A stretch of DNA of 64,000 nt from Anaerolineales bacterium (lineage in GTDB: Bacteria; Chloroflexota; Anaerolineae; Anaerolineales; Villigracilaceae). Shown here piece after piece: positions 16,595 through 23,842 of the stretch; the first letter of the stretch is position 1, and each line of letters starts with the position of its first letter. Where the stretch lies: NCBI GenBank assembly GCA_030834895.1, contig JAUQXA010000059.1:1-64000 (forward strand), read 5' to 3'. Both the position numbers and the translations under genes were made by a program. The notes below the pieces were generated by a model that saw only the letters and a list, made by a program, of their open reading frames with translations, was not told the origin of the DNA and searched no databases.

Positions 16595-17655
16595 TATTCC
16601 CGTACCTCGATGCCCTGTCCTTCGCGGACTTCGCCCACCACCCAAACGGGTTGATTTAGTTCCTGCGCGCATTTTTGCAGGTCTGACAGTTTTTCGCGCG
16701 GGACGCCCAACAGCAATCCGCCGCTGGTCTGCGGGTCGAAGAGCAGCATTTGGGACGGCTCGTCAATCCTCTCATCGAACTTGACCGACTCGCCCACGTG
16801 AGCCTTGTTATCGAACGCGCCGCCGGGGAAGATGCCCTTTTCTGCATAACTGCGCGCGCCTCCCAAGAGCGGGACTTTCGAATTTTCGATGGACAACATC
16901 ACGCCCGAGGCTTGCGCCATCTCCAGCCCATGACCGAGGAATCCGAAGCCAGTGATGTCCGTCCCGCCGCGCAGGTCGAATTCCACTGCCAGTTGACTCG
17001 CCATCTTGTTCAGTCGCGACATCCACTCGATGACTTCCTTCACATCTTCTTCAGATGCTTTCTGCTGTTTGAGCGCAGTGGTCGTCACGCCGCCGCCCAA
17101 AGGTTTGGTCAGCGCCAGCACATCGCCGGCTTTGAGTCCGCCTTTGCTGAGCATCTTGCGCGGATCGACGAAGCCGATGACCACCAGCCCGTACTTCGGC
17201 TCCTTGTCCTTGACCGTGTGTCCGCCCGCGATGACCACGCCCGCCTCGCGCGCCTTTTCCGCGCCGCCGCGCAAAATCTCGCTGGAGATTTCAGTGGGTA
17301 GGTTATCGGGCAGGGCAGCGATGTTCAACGCGAGGAAGGGCTGTCCGCCCATCGCGTACACATCGGACAAGCTATTTGCCGCCGCAATCGAACCGTATTC
17401 GTAAGCCGTATCCACAACTGGCGTGAAGAAATCGGTGGTGACAACGATGGCCTTATCTTCACTTAATCGCCAAACCGCCGCATCATCCGGGGATGAAAGA
17501 CCAACCAACAGGTCGGGATAGGCGGCAGGGTCGAAAATATTTTGCAGTGGACGCAGAACCTGCGTCAGCGCATCGGCGCTTAGTTTGGACGCTCAGCCAG
17601 CGCACGCCGAAAGTGTGGTCAGGCGGATTTCACGTCCAGATTGTGGAATGGGCAT
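16594..17655 (-). CDS. selD: Selenide, water dikinase, itself a selenoprotein (UGA-encoded Sec)
   Basis: SelD makes selenophosphate from selenide and ATP, the selenium donor for Sec-tRNA and for 2-selenouridine. A naive reading starts at about 17508 and loses the N-terminus. Reading from ATG 17655 gives MPIPQSGREIRLTTLSACAG, then an in-frame TGA at 17593-17595, then ASKLSADALTQVL, joining the rest without a shift. The TGA falls at the place of the catalytic Cys (E. coli Cys17) in the conserved N-terminal motif and is followed, as expected, by a Lys two residues on. A SECIS-like hairpin directly follows. The body has the AIRS-type signatures VVTTDFFTPVVD, AIAGGHT-like VIAGGHTVKD and GGTDITGFGFLGHG. 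Total 353 residues, the usual length. The start codon itself lacks a strong Shine-Dalgarno. Confidence 0.93.
17562..17592 (-). promoter_or_regulatory. Putative bacterial SECIS element in selD
   Basis: The bases immediately 3' of the TGA fold on the minus strand as GCGTC / GACGC (lower stem) and AGCGC / GCGCT (upper stem), with a CGAT apical loop that starts 18 bases after the UGA. A seven-base bulge lies on the 5' side. A G in the first two loop positions, and this spacing, fit the published description of bacterial SECIS hairpins that recruit SelB. selA, selB and selC are not in this window. Confidence 0.7.
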
Positions 17656-17672
17656 TTATAAACTCCAAGCCT

Positions 17673-17711
17673 TTACGCTCCGACAGGGGCTAAGCCCCCG
17701 TCGGAGCGTAA
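17673..17711. repeat. Strong hairpin with GGGCTTAGCCCC core
   Basis: The arms ttacgctccgac (17673-17684) and gtcggagcgtaa (17700-17711) are perfect complements, and the inner bases form a second complementary pair (gggg...cccc). It lies between the band-7 gene and selD and probably separates their transcripts. A relative with different outer stems is at 44888-44918. Confidence 0.75.
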
Positions 17712-17716
17712 TCTTC

Positions 17717-18733
17717 TTAAGGTGTTGTCGTTGCCGTATCCGGCAGCGGCAAAATGAATTGATTGTCGCTGGGGATAAAGATGGACTGCACGCCGGGTGC
17801 GAGTTTCAAAACGTATTGATACTGAACCAACTGAGGCGTGAGCGACTGCGCCAGCAACTGATTGGCCTTTGCTTCCGCCTCCGCCTGAATCAAACGCGCC
17901 TCAGCCGCGCCCTGTGCCGCGATCACCGCAGCATCCGCCTGACCTTGTGCGACCTGCCTTGCCTGCTCGGCTTCCTGTTTCTTTGATTCAACCACGAACT
18001 TTGCCTGTTGCGCCTGCTGTTCGGCAATCTGTTTCTGCTCCACTGCCAGCGCGTACTCGTCGCTGAAGCGGATGTTGCGCAAAACGAAATCCCTCAAGAC
18101 AAGGTTGTTCGCGGAAAAGATACGGGTAAGTTCTTCGGTAATTCCCTGCTGCATTTCAGTGCGTTTGCTGCTGACGATTTCCTCCACGCCATACTGTGAA
18201 GCTACGTCGCGGATCACGCCGCGCGCCTGCGGGCGAACCAGACCGTCTTCATAACTAAAACGCCACGTACGGTACAGGTCTGTGGCTTTCAACGGGTCGA
18301 TGGCGTAAATCACCGAAGCGTCGATGTAAACCTGTTGTCCATCCTTGGTTCGCACCTGAATGGAATCTTCGCTTGCAAACTGTCCCTCGTCGGCAACGGA
18401 TGACATCGTGTACGTTTGATTCAGAATCGAATACCGTTCCACCCGTTCGGCAAATGGCACGATCCAATGCAAGCCGGCTGTCAATGCCTCCTGTCGAATG
18501 CCGCCCTGCCCAATGACCGTAACCACCACAGCCATCTGGTCAGGCTCGATGAAGACCAGACCCGCCCCCAGGGCGGTTAGCAAAACTGCGGCAACAAGAA
18601 AAACGATCACGAGCGTGCTTAATCCTTTTACAGGCTGGTTTCTGCTGGTGCGGATAAAAATCGTCACCAACACACCGATAAATCCAATCCAGGCAAATGA
18701 AGCGATGCCCTGTAGTAAAGTCGAAATGTTCAT
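17717..18733 (-). CDS. SPFH/band-7 domain membrane protein (prohibitin-like)
   Basis: The 338-residue product has two hydrophobic stretches at the N-terminus (about 8-32 and 43-68) followed by a band-7 domain (about 70-240, with GLHWIVPFAERVERY). An Ala/Glu/Gln-rich coiled coil follows (240-300, KQEAEQARQVAQGQADAA). Such proteins form large membrane-bound assemblies that organise microdomains or guard proteases. ATG 18733 follows aggag closely. A second, stomatin-type SPFH protein is at 53198. No FtsH or NfeD gene is adjacent to this copy. Confidence 0.9.
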   Translation of the reverse strand: MNISTLLQGIASFAWIGFIGVLVTIFIRTSRNQPVKGLSTLVIVFLVAAVLLTALGAGLVFIEPDQMAVVVTVIGQGGIRQEALTAGLHWIVPFAERVERYSILNQTYTMSSVADEGQFASEDSIQVRTKDGQQVYIDASVIYAIDPLKATDLYRTWRFSYEDGLVRPQARGVIRDVASQYGVEEIVSSKRTEMQQGITEELTRIFSANNLVLRDFVLRNIRFSDEYALAVEQKQIAEQQAQQAKFVVESKKQEAEQARQVAQGQADAAVIAAQGAAEARLIQAEAEAKANQLLAQSLTPQLVQYQYVLKLAPGVQSIFIPSDNQFILPLPDTATTTP

Positions 18734-18755
18734 TGCTCCTCCAAATGATATTTTC

Positions 18756-18788
18756 AAACCCTAAAGGTCTTCGAGACTTTTAGGGTTT
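18756..18788. repeat. Perfect hairpin between divergent genes
   Basis: aaaccctaaaggtct and its complement (with one G-T pair) enclose a three-base loop. It sits in the short region between the divergent band-7 and PyrK-like genes, upstream of both, so it may be an operator or an mRNA-leader structure rather than a terminator. Confidence 0.6.
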
Positions 18789-18832
18789 CATGTGTCGACG
18801 ATTATAACCCGCTTGCCTTTGCCTCCATTGCA

Positions 18833-18841
18833 TGTTAATAT
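18833..18841 (+). promoter_or_regulatory. Extended -10 element for a probably leaderless gene
   Basis: TGTTAATAT (extended -10, hexamer 18836-18841) ends seven bases before ATG 18849, and no Shine-Dalgarno lies between them. The transcript would start at or next to the start codon. Confidence 0.45.
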
Positions 18842-18848
18842 TTCTCCT

Positions 18849-19493
18849 ATGAAGAACGGAAAAGGACAGGTTGTGGAAATTTTTTTGGACTCGCGGATGA
18901 GATTGGTTTGCCTCTCGGAGTTGATCCCCGCGCCCGGACAATATCTTCTTGCCCATGCCTTTTCTTCTGACGACCCGCTGGCTGCCCCTGTTTTCTTCAG
19001 CGACTCTGCCCCGAATGGTTTTGTCGCTGCGCTTGGTCTATCGTGGCTGCCTGGGACTCAACTTAACCTGCGCGGTCCGCTTGGGCATGGGTTCACAATC
19101 CCAGCCGCCGCCCGCAAAGTGGCGTTGATCGCTTTCGACGATTCTCCCGAACGTCTGCGCGGACTCGTTCCCATCGCTTTCAAGCAAGGCGCAGAAGTGG
19201 TGCTCATCAGCGATGTCCCAGCACATGATCTTCCCGAGGCAGTGGAAGTTCAACCTCTGAAAGCCTTGGCCGAGATTTGCCAATGGGCAGATTACGTGGC
19301 TTTCGATGTCTCGCGTGAGAATCTGCCGGGGCTTAGGGAAAAATTCAAGGCGGGCAATCAGCCTCGGGCGCAGGTTCTGGTCCGCGCTCCCATGCCTTGT
19401 GGAGCAATTGCCGAATGCGGTGTCTGCGCTGTCAACATCCGCAACGAGTGGAAGTTGATTTGCAAGGACGGTCCTGTCTTCGATCTGAGTTAA
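18849..19493 (+). CDS. PyrK-like [2Fe-2S] electron-transfer protein
   Basis: The 214-residue product resembles the electron-transfer subunit of dihydroorotate dehydrogenase B and related ferredoxin reductase-like proteins. The C-terminal cluster motif is clear: PCGAIAECGVC, then after about 12 residues LICKDGPVF, giving the four cysteines for a [2Fe-2S] centre. The N-terminal part looks like a shortened FNR-type barrel (PAPGQYLLAHAF), but I see no RxYS-type flavin motif and the protein is shorter than PyrK (usually about 250-260). No pyrD is next to it; the next genes encode a ferredoxin-dependent 2-oxoacid oxidoreductase. It may serve another partner. I prefer ATG 18849; GTG 18792 would add 19 residues. 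Confidence 0.75.
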   Translation: MKNGKGQVVEIFLDSRMRLVCLSELIPAPGQYLLAHAFSSDDPLAAPVFFSDSAPNGFVAALGLSWLPGTQLNLRGPLGHGFTIPAAARKVALIAFDDSPERLRGLVPIAFKQGAEVVLISDVPAHDLPEAVEVQPLKALAEICQWADYVAFDVSRENLPGLREKFKAGNQPRAQVLVRAPMPCGAIAECGVCAVNIRNEWKLICKDGPVFDLS

Positions 19494-19821
19494 TGCGGAG
19501 TCAAAAGTCTCTGACTTTCGGGTGAACGGCAGGAGTTGTTTGAGTCTGCGTGTCGGATAATTTTTGAAAGTAAGACGCCCTTTTTGTTATCGAAAGTTCC
19601 GCCCTCGTTGTGGAATTTTCGATAACTTTTTTTCTGCTTTGCGTAAGAATATTTTGCATTCAAAACTTGCCGACTTATTTTTTCTCTGTTGTCAATGATG
19701 ATATTCGTACACTCTCCTTTATGACGCTTGGCACTATCCACAACTCTCCGAAAACGACATAATACAATAAACGGTATTCCCGTCAAATAATATCCGACTT
19801 CTCGTATAAAAAGGAGAATCA
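19494..19821. other. Spacer before the oxidoreductase operon
   Basis: This 328-base stretch holds the terminator at 19586-19633 and an AT-rich leader for the operon. The last 60 bases include AT-rich boxes (aataatat, tataaa) and the aaggag site of the first gene. I see no gene. Confidence 0.5.
19586..19633 (+). terminator. Terminator after the PyrK-like gene
   Basis: A 15-base stem (gttatcgaaagttcc / ggaattttcgataac, one G-T pair) with an 11-base loop is followed by seven T. It lies about 90 bases after the stop codon. Confidence 0.8.
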
Positions 19822-20070
19822 ATGCCTGCTAAAGGTTGGATCGAAGTCAGTGATTCCTATTGCAAAGGATGCGAACTATGCATCAGCGCATGTCCGCCCA
19901 AAGTGATAGAGCTGGACATGTCACGTCTTACCCCGAAGGGCTACCACCCCGCGCACACGTTCAAGGACGGTTGCACGGGGTGTGCTATTTGTGCACTAGT
20001 TTGCCCGGATGCGGCGATCACGGTTTATCGTGAGACCACAAAAGTTGTGGTGACGCCCATCGAGTCATAA
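19822..20070 (+). CDS. korD: 2-oxoacid:ferredoxin oxidoreductase, delta subunit (2x[4Fe-4S] ferredoxin)
   Basis: The 82-residue product carries two 4Fe-4S motifs, CKGCELCISACP and CTGCAICALVCP, each CxxCxxCxxxCP. It passes electrons from the catalytic subunits to external ferredoxin. ATG 19822 follows an aaaaaggag site. It is the first gene of a four-gene operon in the order delta, alpha, beta, gamma, with gaps of 19, 54 and 71 bases. Confidence 0.95.
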   Translation: MPAKGWIEVSDSYCKGCELCISACPPKVIELDMSRLTPKGYHPAHTFKDGCTGCAICALVCPDAAITVYRETTKVVVTPIES

Positions 20071-20089
20071 CATCTTTTACGGAGATAAA

Positions 20090-21208
20090 ATGCCAAAAGA
20101 ATTATGGAAAGGGAACGAAGCCATTGCCGAAGCCGCTGTCCGCGCGGGACTTGATGCATATTTTGGCTATCCCATCACCCCCCAGACCGAAATTTTGGAA
20201 TACCTCTCGAAGCGCATGCCTGAGTTGGGACGCGCCTTCGTGCAGGCTGAATCGGAACTCGGCGCGATCAACATGGTGTATGGCGCGGCGTGCGCGGGGG
20301 TGCGCGTCATGTCGTCATCATCCAGTCCTGGGGTGAGTTTGATGATGGAAGGGCTTTCCTATATTGCTGGAACGGAAGTGCCGGCGGTGCTGGTCAACGT
20401 GATGCGCGGTGGACCGGGCTTGGGCAACATTGCCCCGGCACAGGCCGATTACAACCAGGCAGTACACGGCGGTGGACACGGCGACTATAAGCCGATTGTG
20501 CTTGCCCCCGCTTCGGTACAGGAAGCAGTTGACCTAATGGCTCTTTCCTTCGACCTGGCAGAGAAATACCGCACCATTTGCATGGTCATCCTCGACGGTT
20601 GTGTGGGACAGCTAATGGAGCCTGCACAAATGCCCGAAATGCGACCGGTGCAACGCGCCAATTGGGATTGGGCGACCGACGGTGCGATGGGTAAACGCGA
20701 GCGTCGAATTCTTACTTCGATTTATCTTGATACCCCGCAGGAAGAGTTAACGAATCTACGCCTGTTGAATCGCGTAAAAGCCATTCAGGAGAGCGAGGTC
20801 CGCTACAGGGAGTATTTCCTAGACGATGCGGATATTGTAGTTATTGGTTTTGGCACAGCCGGACGAATTGCGCTCTCCGCCGTGCGTGATGCGCGTGCTG
20901 AGGGAATCAAGGTGGGCTTGCTGAGACCGATCACCGTCAGCCCATTCCCGACCAAGGTGATCGATCAGCTTACGGCGCGGGTGAGTTCCTTCCTGGTGAC
21001 GGAGATGAACGCTGGTCAAATGTTGGACGATGTCCGACTGGCAGTGCAGGGACGTGTTCCCGTCGAGTTTTATGGACGTCTCGGCGGCGTTGTTCCCTTC
21101 CCGGATGAAATCCTGGGTGAGATTCGCCGTATGGCGAAGGGCAAACTGAAAACGGATGTCCATCCGCGTGATGCATGGCTCGAGCGGATGGCGGTTGTTA
21201 CGCATTGA
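20090..21208 (+). CDS. korA: 2-oxoacid:ferredoxin oxidoreductase, alpha subunit (VorB/KorA type)
   Basis: The 372-residue product starts MPKELWKGNEAIAEAAVRAG and contains YFGYPITPQTEI, the alpha-subunit signature of pyrimidine-binding domain I, and MSSSSSPGVSLMMEG. The complex oxidatively decarboxylates a 2-oxoacid with CoA to an acyl-CoA, reducing ferredoxin. The sequence style is closest to the VorB group (branched-chain 2-oxoacids, 2-oxoisovalerate), but 2-oxoglutarate cannot be excluded. It lies 19 bases after the delta gene. Confidence 0.93.
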   Translation: MPKELWKGNEAIAEAAVRAGLDAYFGYPITPQTEILEYLSKRMPELGRAFVQAESELGAINMVYGAACAGVRVMSSSSSPGVSLMMEGLSYIAGTEVPAVLVNVMRGGPGLGNIAPAQADYNQAVHGGGHGDYKPIVLAPASVQEAVDLMALSFDLAEKYRTICMVILDGCVGQLMEPAQMPEMRPVQRANWDWATDGAMGKRERRILTSIYLDTPQEELTNLRLLNRVKAIQESEVRYREYFLDDADIVVIGFGTAGRIALSAVRDARAEGIKVGLLRPITVSPFPTKVIDQLTARVSSFLVTEMNAGQMLDDVRLAVQGRVPVEFYGRLGGVVPFPDEILGEIRRMAKGKLKTDVHPRDAWLERMAVVTH

Positions 21209-21256
21209 GCGCAGTCGAAGCGCAGTCCCTCGACTACGCTCGAGACGAATAAAGAG
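21209..21256. repeat. Short imperfect palindrome between korA and korB
   Basis: gcgcagtcgaag and ctacgctcgag are partly complementary, in a spacer that resembles the dispersed gcgcagtcgaag/cttcgactgcgc palindromes; another such stretch occurs around 50047-50115. It may tune expression between subunits. Confidence 0.4.
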
Positions 21257-21262
21257 GAAATA

Positions 21263-22030
21263 ATGGCAACTGAAAATTTGGTTTATGAGAGACCCGCTGG
21301 TTTTACCGATACGCCCACGCATTACTGCCCGGGTTGTACACATGGTGTGGCTCATCGCTTGGTTGCGGAAGTCTTGGATGAGATGGGACTGACCCAAAAG
21401 ACAATCGGTGTCGCACCCGTGGGTTGCGCGGTATTTGCTTACAATTATCTCGACACTGATTTTGTCGAGGCTCCGCATGGGCGCGCGCCGGCGCTGGCAA
21501 CCGGCATCAAGCGTGTTCTTCCAGACCGAACTGTCTTCACCTATCAGGGCGATGGCGACCTGGCTTCAATCGGTATGGGCGAAATCGTCCATGCTGCCGC
21601 GCGCGGCGAAAATATTACCGTCATCTTCATCAACAACGCTAATTACGGTATGACTGGCGGACAAATGGCTCCCACCACCCTGGCAGGCATGAAGACCACA
21701 TCCTCGCCGAACGGGCGCGACGTGGAAACCCAGGGCTACCCGATCAAGATGGCTGAAATGCTTGCCACCCTCGACGGTGTCGGCTATTGCGTGCGCCGCT
21801 CCCTGCACGACCCGAAGAATATCCGCCTGGCGAAGAAGGCGATCCGCATGGCATTCGAGACCCAAACCCGCGGACTTGGCTTCTCGATGGTCGAACTGCT
21901 TTCCACCTGCCCGACGAATTGGGGTATGACCCCGGTGAATGCATTGAAGTTCCTCGAGGAACACATGATTCCCGAATATCCACTGGCGGATTGCAAACTC
22001 AGTGAAGCGATCAAGCAGGTCAAAATCTAA
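21263..22030 (+). CDS. korB: 2-oxoacid:ferredoxin oxidoreductase, beta subunit (TPP-binding)
   Basis: The 255-residue subunit binds thiamine pyrophosphate. It shows HYCPGCTHG near the N-terminus, then GRAPALATGIKR and the TPP/Mg motif GDGDLASIG...NANYGMTGGQ with the usual GDG-(x)-NN spacing. The length fits KorB/VorA. An aaagagga site precedes ATG 21263. Confidence 0.95.
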   Translation: MATENLVYERPAGFTDTPTHYCPGCTHGVAHRLVAEVLDEMGLTQKTIGVAPVGCAVFAYNYLDTDFVEAPHGRAPALATGIKRVLPDRTVFTYQGDGDLASIGMGEIVHAAARGENITVIFINNANYGMTGGQMAPTTLAGMKTTSSPNGRDVETQGYPIKMAEMLATLDGVGYCVRRSLHDPKNIRLAKKAIRMAFETQTRGLGFSMVELLSTCPTNWGMTPVNALKFLEEHMIPEYPLADCKLSEAIKQVKI

Positions 22031-22084
22031 ATGGTTAATGGAGAATGGATTATAGAAACCATTAGCCATTCTCCATTAACCATT
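22030..22084. repeat. Perfect 19-base inverted repeat between korB and korC
   Basis: The arms 22030-22048 and 22066-22084 are exact complements (aatggttaatggagaatgg), with a 17-base loop. The left arm begins at the last base of the korB stop codon. There is no T run. It could stabilise the upstream mRNA or act as an attenuator. Confidence 0.75.
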
Positions 22085-22101
22085 GTGAACGGAGTGAACA
22101 A

Positions 22102-22659
22102 ATGCAAAAAGAAATCATCATTTCAGGCTTTGGCGGACAGGGTGTATTGTTTGCGGGACAGGTGATCACTTATGCGGCAATGGACGCCGGCAAACAAGTG
22201 ACCTGGATCCCATCCTATGGTCCCGAAATGCGCGGTGGAACGGCAAACTGTACCGTGGTCATTGCGGACCAAGAAATCGGTTCGCCACTGGTCCAGAATC
22301 CGCCGCTGGCGATTGCCTTGAACCTGCCGTCGTTTGATAAGTATGAATCCCTGATGCAGGCTGGTGGGACACTGGTTGTGAATCAATCCATGGTGGATCG
22401 TGGTGCGAAACGTGCTGACATCCATACCATCTTTGTCCCTGCGAATGAAATTGCGGAAGAGATCGGCGACAAGCGTCTGACCAACATGGTCACGGTGGGG
22501 GCGTTGATCGCTGCTCTCCCCGAAGTGACTCTTGAAGGGGTGGAGGCGGCCCTCAAAGGTCACCTGCCTGCGCGGCACCAGCATCTGCTCCCCAAGAATT
22601 ACGAAGCCTTGCGCCGCGGGTATGAAGCGGCGAAGAAACAATTGGCAGTTGCGGTGTAA
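22102..22659 (+). CDS. korC: 2-oxoacid:ferredoxin oxidoreductase, gamma subunit
   Basis: The 185-residue product starts MQKEIIISGFGGQGVLFAG, the gamma-domain GGxGGQGV signature, followed by PSYGPEMRGGTANCTV. This domain closes over CoA in the assembled enzyme. A terminator follows at 22681, so it is the last gene of the operon. Confidence 0.95.
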   Translation: MQKEIIISGFGGQGVLFAGQVITYAAMDAGKQVTWIPSYGPEMRGGTANCTVVIADQEIGSPLVQNPPLAIALNLPSFDKYESLMQAGGTLVVNQSMVDRGAKRADIHTIFVPANEIAEEIGDKRLTNMVTVGALIAALPEVTLEGVEAALKGHLPARHQHLLPKNYEALRRGYEAAKKQLAVAV

Positions 22660-22680
22660 AAGCAGCGAGTTTTGTTTTGA

Positions 22681-22722
22681 ACAGACCCGCTTCCAGTTTT
22701 TGGAGGCGGGTCTGTTTTTTTT
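22681..22722 (+). terminator. Terminator of the oxidoreductase operon
   Basis: The arms acagacccgcttcca and tggaggcgggtctgt (15 bases, one G-T pair) have a five-base loop and are followed by a run of T. Confidence 0.92.
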
Positions 22723-22780
22723 GACATGATTATTTCCAGGCTTGTGCCGTGCTGCTAAAATCTCCTTATAAAGATTTGTG

Positions 22781-22955
22781 GGTATACCATATACCACTTC
22801 TTAATGTTAGCTAAGTGGTATGTAACTGGTAATTTCAAATTTGTAAACTGGGACTTGATTTTTTATAAAAATGTCGTAAAATGTGATTAATTGATAGTTT
22901 TACGGCTTAGTTTACAGTTTTTTGTTCATTTTTTGGCATATACCACAAACCACTT
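22781..22955. promoter_or_regulatory. Operator region of the GntR/HutC operon
   Basis: The ten-base word catataccac occurs twice in direct orientation (22788-22797 and 22937-22946), and ataccactt (22791-22799) is repeated inverted as aagtggtat (22813-22821). ggtatacc at 22781-22788 is a palindrome. Between these lie two nested inverted repeats: tgtaaact/agtttaca (22842-22849, 22909-22916) and cgtaaaa/ttttacg (22875-22881, 22898-22904). Known HutC-group operators are often TGGTATA-like palindromes, which fits autoregulation by the gene at 22997. A possible promoter is TTGATT (22855-22860), 16 bases, TAAAAT (22877-22882). Confidence 0.6.
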
Positions 22956-22996
22956 TTGATTCGGTTTAAGCCCAAGGAACAGGAAAGCGGTTGTCC

Positions 22997-23794
22997 ATGA
23001 GCGAGGAAATCAGCAAACCTCTATATAGCCGTATTCAGGAATACATTGCCGAGTTGATACTTTCTGGTAAGTTGCTTCCTGATACCAAAATCCAATCCGA
23101 GCGCGAGTTTAGCGAGGATTTGGGTGTAAGCCGCATGACGGTTCGCAAGGCCATCACCGAACTGGTCAATGAAGGCTTGTTGGAACGCAAACATGGCTCT
23201 GGAACATACGTCGCCAAGCCAAAAGTCACGTATGAATCCCGTGAATTGGTCAATTACGTCCAAGCCATGCAACAAAGGAATATATCGGTTGCCAGTCAGT
23301 TGCTGGAGTTTGGGGAAATCGTCGCGAGCCGAAGGTTGTCTGAACTGCTTGAGATCGAAATCGGAAGCCCGATTTACCGCGTTTCAATTCTACGATTTGC
23401 AAACCGCGTTCCAGTTGTATTGGAGCGCGGTTTTTTCCCTTGTGAACGATGTCCAAAGCTTGAAGAATGGGACCTGGAAAAAAGTTCCATTTATGACCTT
23501 TTGGTCAGCGTATACAACTCGCATCCAAGTCGAATTTCCCAGACTATGGAGGCGGTGGTTGCGGGAGATACGGTCGCCCAACAGCTTCGTGTGGATGAGG
23601 GGTTTCCCCTCTTGATGCTTTCTCGCATTATCTATGGAAAGGAAATCGAAAAGCCGGTTGTCTTTTCCCAGGATTTTTTGCGCAGTGATTATGCGAGAAT
23701 TCATGCTGACATTGAACTGGCTGAACTCAGCCTAGCGGGTGATGATAGTAGGCTGGGAAAGGAGGACGTTATTCTACGTGCGAAAAGTCAATAG
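22997..23794 (+). CDS. GntR family regulator, HutC subfamily (UTRA effector domain)
   Basis: The 265-residue product has an N-terminal winged helix (about 8-75: PLYSRIQEYIAELILSGKL, SEREFSEDLGVSRMTVRKAI, HGSGTYV) and a UTRA ligand-binding domain (about 95-240, with GSPIYRVSILRFANRVPVVLE split across it). HutC-type regulators usually repress sugar, amino-sugar or amino-acid utilisation genes and are released by a phosphorylated or acidic metabolite. The gene is first in a seven-gene unit and has a repeat-rich leader. ATG 22997 is chosen over TTG 22991 because aggaaag lies nine bases upstream. Confidence 0.93.
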   Translation: MSEEISKPLYSRIQEYIAELILSGKLLPDTKIQSEREFSEDLGVSRMTVRKAITELVNEGLLERKHGSGTYVAKPKVTYESRELVNYVQAMQQRNISVASQLLEFGEIVASRRLSELLEIEIGSPIYRVSILRFANRVPVVLERGFFPCERCPKLEEWDLEKSSIYDLLVSVYNSHPSRISQTMEAVVAGDTVAQQLRVDEGFPLLMLSRIIYGKEIEKPVVFSQDFLRSDYARIHADIELAELSLAGDDSRLGKEDVILRAKSQ

Positions 23795-23842
23795 CCCTCT
23801 TAAGTAAGCGCTTGTAAGTAATTTTGAAAGGAGATACTATCA

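Noticed and set aside
16594..17508. A shorter SelD starting at 17508
   Set aside because: It would lack the N-terminal catalytic motif. Reading through the TGA as selenocysteine restores the full family length and motif.
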